This document shows positions 63,616 to 64,000 of a stretch of 64,000 nt of DNA, piece after piece. Origin of the DNA: Planctomycetota bacterium (GTDB lineage Bacteria > Planctomycetota > Planctomycetia > Pirellulales > Lacipirellulaceae); contig JAJRSE010000012.1 in the NCBI GenBank assembly GCA_024278955.1, forward strand, positions 1 to 64,000, read 5' to 3'. Each line of letters opens with the position of its first letter. Within the stretch, counting starts at the first letter, position 1. Under the pieces are notes generated by a model that saw only the letters and a program-made list of their open reading frames with translations, was not told the origin of the DNA and did not search any database. The translations under genes were made by a program, and so were the position numbers.

Positions 63616-64000
63616 ATGCTGGTACTTGCCCCAAGTCTTGAAGAATCTCCTGAATTGGAATCTGCGTTGGGGCTGGAAGTGCTGTTGGCCGACGGGCAGT
63701 TGAAGTCGCTTGTGGGGATGAGCGCCGAACCGTTGCAGCAATTACAGTGGGAGCAGGAGCAGTTGTTCGCTCAAGCAATTCTTAATGCTCCGAAGGGTTC
63801 GGAACAACGGGCTCGGGTTACGAGTCAGGCCTATGATACGATCTGTACGATACTGGCTGCGCAGCAAGACGATGACCAGCCTTTGGTGATGGGGATGGAC
63901 CCTCGCTATGTGCGGCTCGTTCTCGAATTGCTTGGTCGCCAGGTGGGTCAGGGTTTTGGTCAGCCTGGTTTTTTTGAAGTGGGCTATGGCTGTGGATTGA
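63616..64000 (+). CDS. Putative SAM-dependent methyltransferase, N-terminal part (runs off the window)
   Basis: The frame stays open from the ATG at 63616 to the window end, giving 128 residues (MLVLAPSLEESPELESALGL and so on). The last visible stretch, FFEVGYGCGL, resembles motif I (E/DxGxGxG) of class I SAM-dependent methyltransferases. A PRYVRLVLELLGR segment before it fits the usual helix ahead of motif I. AGGA lies ten bases before the ATG. The specific family cannot be told from the visible part. Confidence 0.6.
   Translation, partial: MLVLAPSLEESPELESALGLEVLLADGQLKSLVGMSAEPLQQLQWEQEQLFAQAILNAPKGSEQRARVTSQAYDTICTILAAQQDDDQPLVMGMDPRYVRLVLELLGRQVGQGFGQPGFFEVGYGCGL

Noticed and set aside
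63484-63741. 85-codon frame on the minus strand near the right end
   Set aside because: It overlaps the open frame at 63616 in antisense, and that frame stays open to the window end and carries a methyltransferase-like motif.
1-64000. CRISPR array among the dispersed repeats
   Set aside because: Repeat copies are kilobases apart or are tandem without spacers of constant length. No cas gene is present.

Overview
The window looks like a chromosomal segment of a planctomycete, most likely of the Pirellulales type. The evidence is the co-occurrence of lineage-typical families: three PEP-CTERM proteins, a DUF1559 pseudopilin, a DUF1501 / planctomycete-cytochrome-c (PSCyt1-DUF1549-DUF1553 with LamG) pair, DUF1080 with a TIM-barrel sugar isomerase, a bacterial MfnB homologue and a dnaG-rpoD pair. 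GC is moderate and codon use is even, apart from AT-richer islands at the RHS tail (about 425-1177) and near 57.9-58.8 kb. No rRNA, tRNA or CRISPR array was seen, and no intact transposase.

Layout. 0-2.3 kb: 3' end of an RHS polymorphic-toxin gene with a cysteine-rich tail, a small membrane protein (possible immunity protein) and a RAYT transposase remnant. 2.3-6.2 kb (-): nadE, cinA and a glycine-zipper lipoprotein. 6.3-10.2 kb (+): a possible leader RNA ending in a terminator, two tandem trans-sulfuration-type PLP enzymes and a sugar isomerase. 10.2-11.5 kb (-): a ParE-type toxin-antitoxin pair whose toxin is frameshifted, then aat. 11.7-16.8 kb (+): an HtrA protease, dnaG and rpoD. 16.8-18.6 kb: divergent DUF1080 hydrolase and TIM-barrel epimerase. 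19-24.3 kb (+): a TetR regulator, two PEP-CTERM proteins sharing a domain, and a DUF1559 pseudopilin. 24.5-29.7 kb (-): a tight five-gene operon (MFS transporter, HAD, class I glutamine amidotransferase, SDR, aldehyde dehydrogenase). 30-35.6 kb (-): a DinB protein, DUF1501 and a large cytochrome-c protein. 36-42.4 kb: a fatty-acid-like cluster (CurA-type reductase, two SDRs, APH-fold kinase, acyl-CoA dehydrogenase, histidine phosphatase) resembling the 4-hydroxyacyl-CoA routes of LvaA/LvaC and ACAD10/11. 42.4-47 kb: three secreted proteins. 47-50.6 kb: glycolytic apgM and pgi with a UPF0173 hydrolase. 50.6-56.7 kb: a secreted protein, RNase D, an NhaD-type antiporter, a membrane protein overlapping mfnB, and a small PHA-system-type protein. 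56.9-64 kb: a CheY, an orphan membrane protein, ilvD, an ECF sigma factor with a zinc-finger protein, a spondin-domain PEP-CTERM protein and the start of a putative methyltransferase.

The most striking feature is the density of dispersed intergenic repeats, which are not explained by any gene: (A) two inverted ~190-bp copies rich in GGGACAAAA, 55 kb apart; (B) an AGTGCTTTGTCA family, once as a perfect 24-bp palindrome inside a signal-peptide coding region and once as the ends of a ~109-bp nested hairpin; (C) a 70-nt repeat whose two closest copies flank the DUF1501/cytochrome pair as direct repeats; (D) hairpin elements whose arms are built of CACAGAG-like heptamers; (E) a ~65-nt repeat just upstream of the TetR gene and of one SDR gene. 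Alignments were made by eye.
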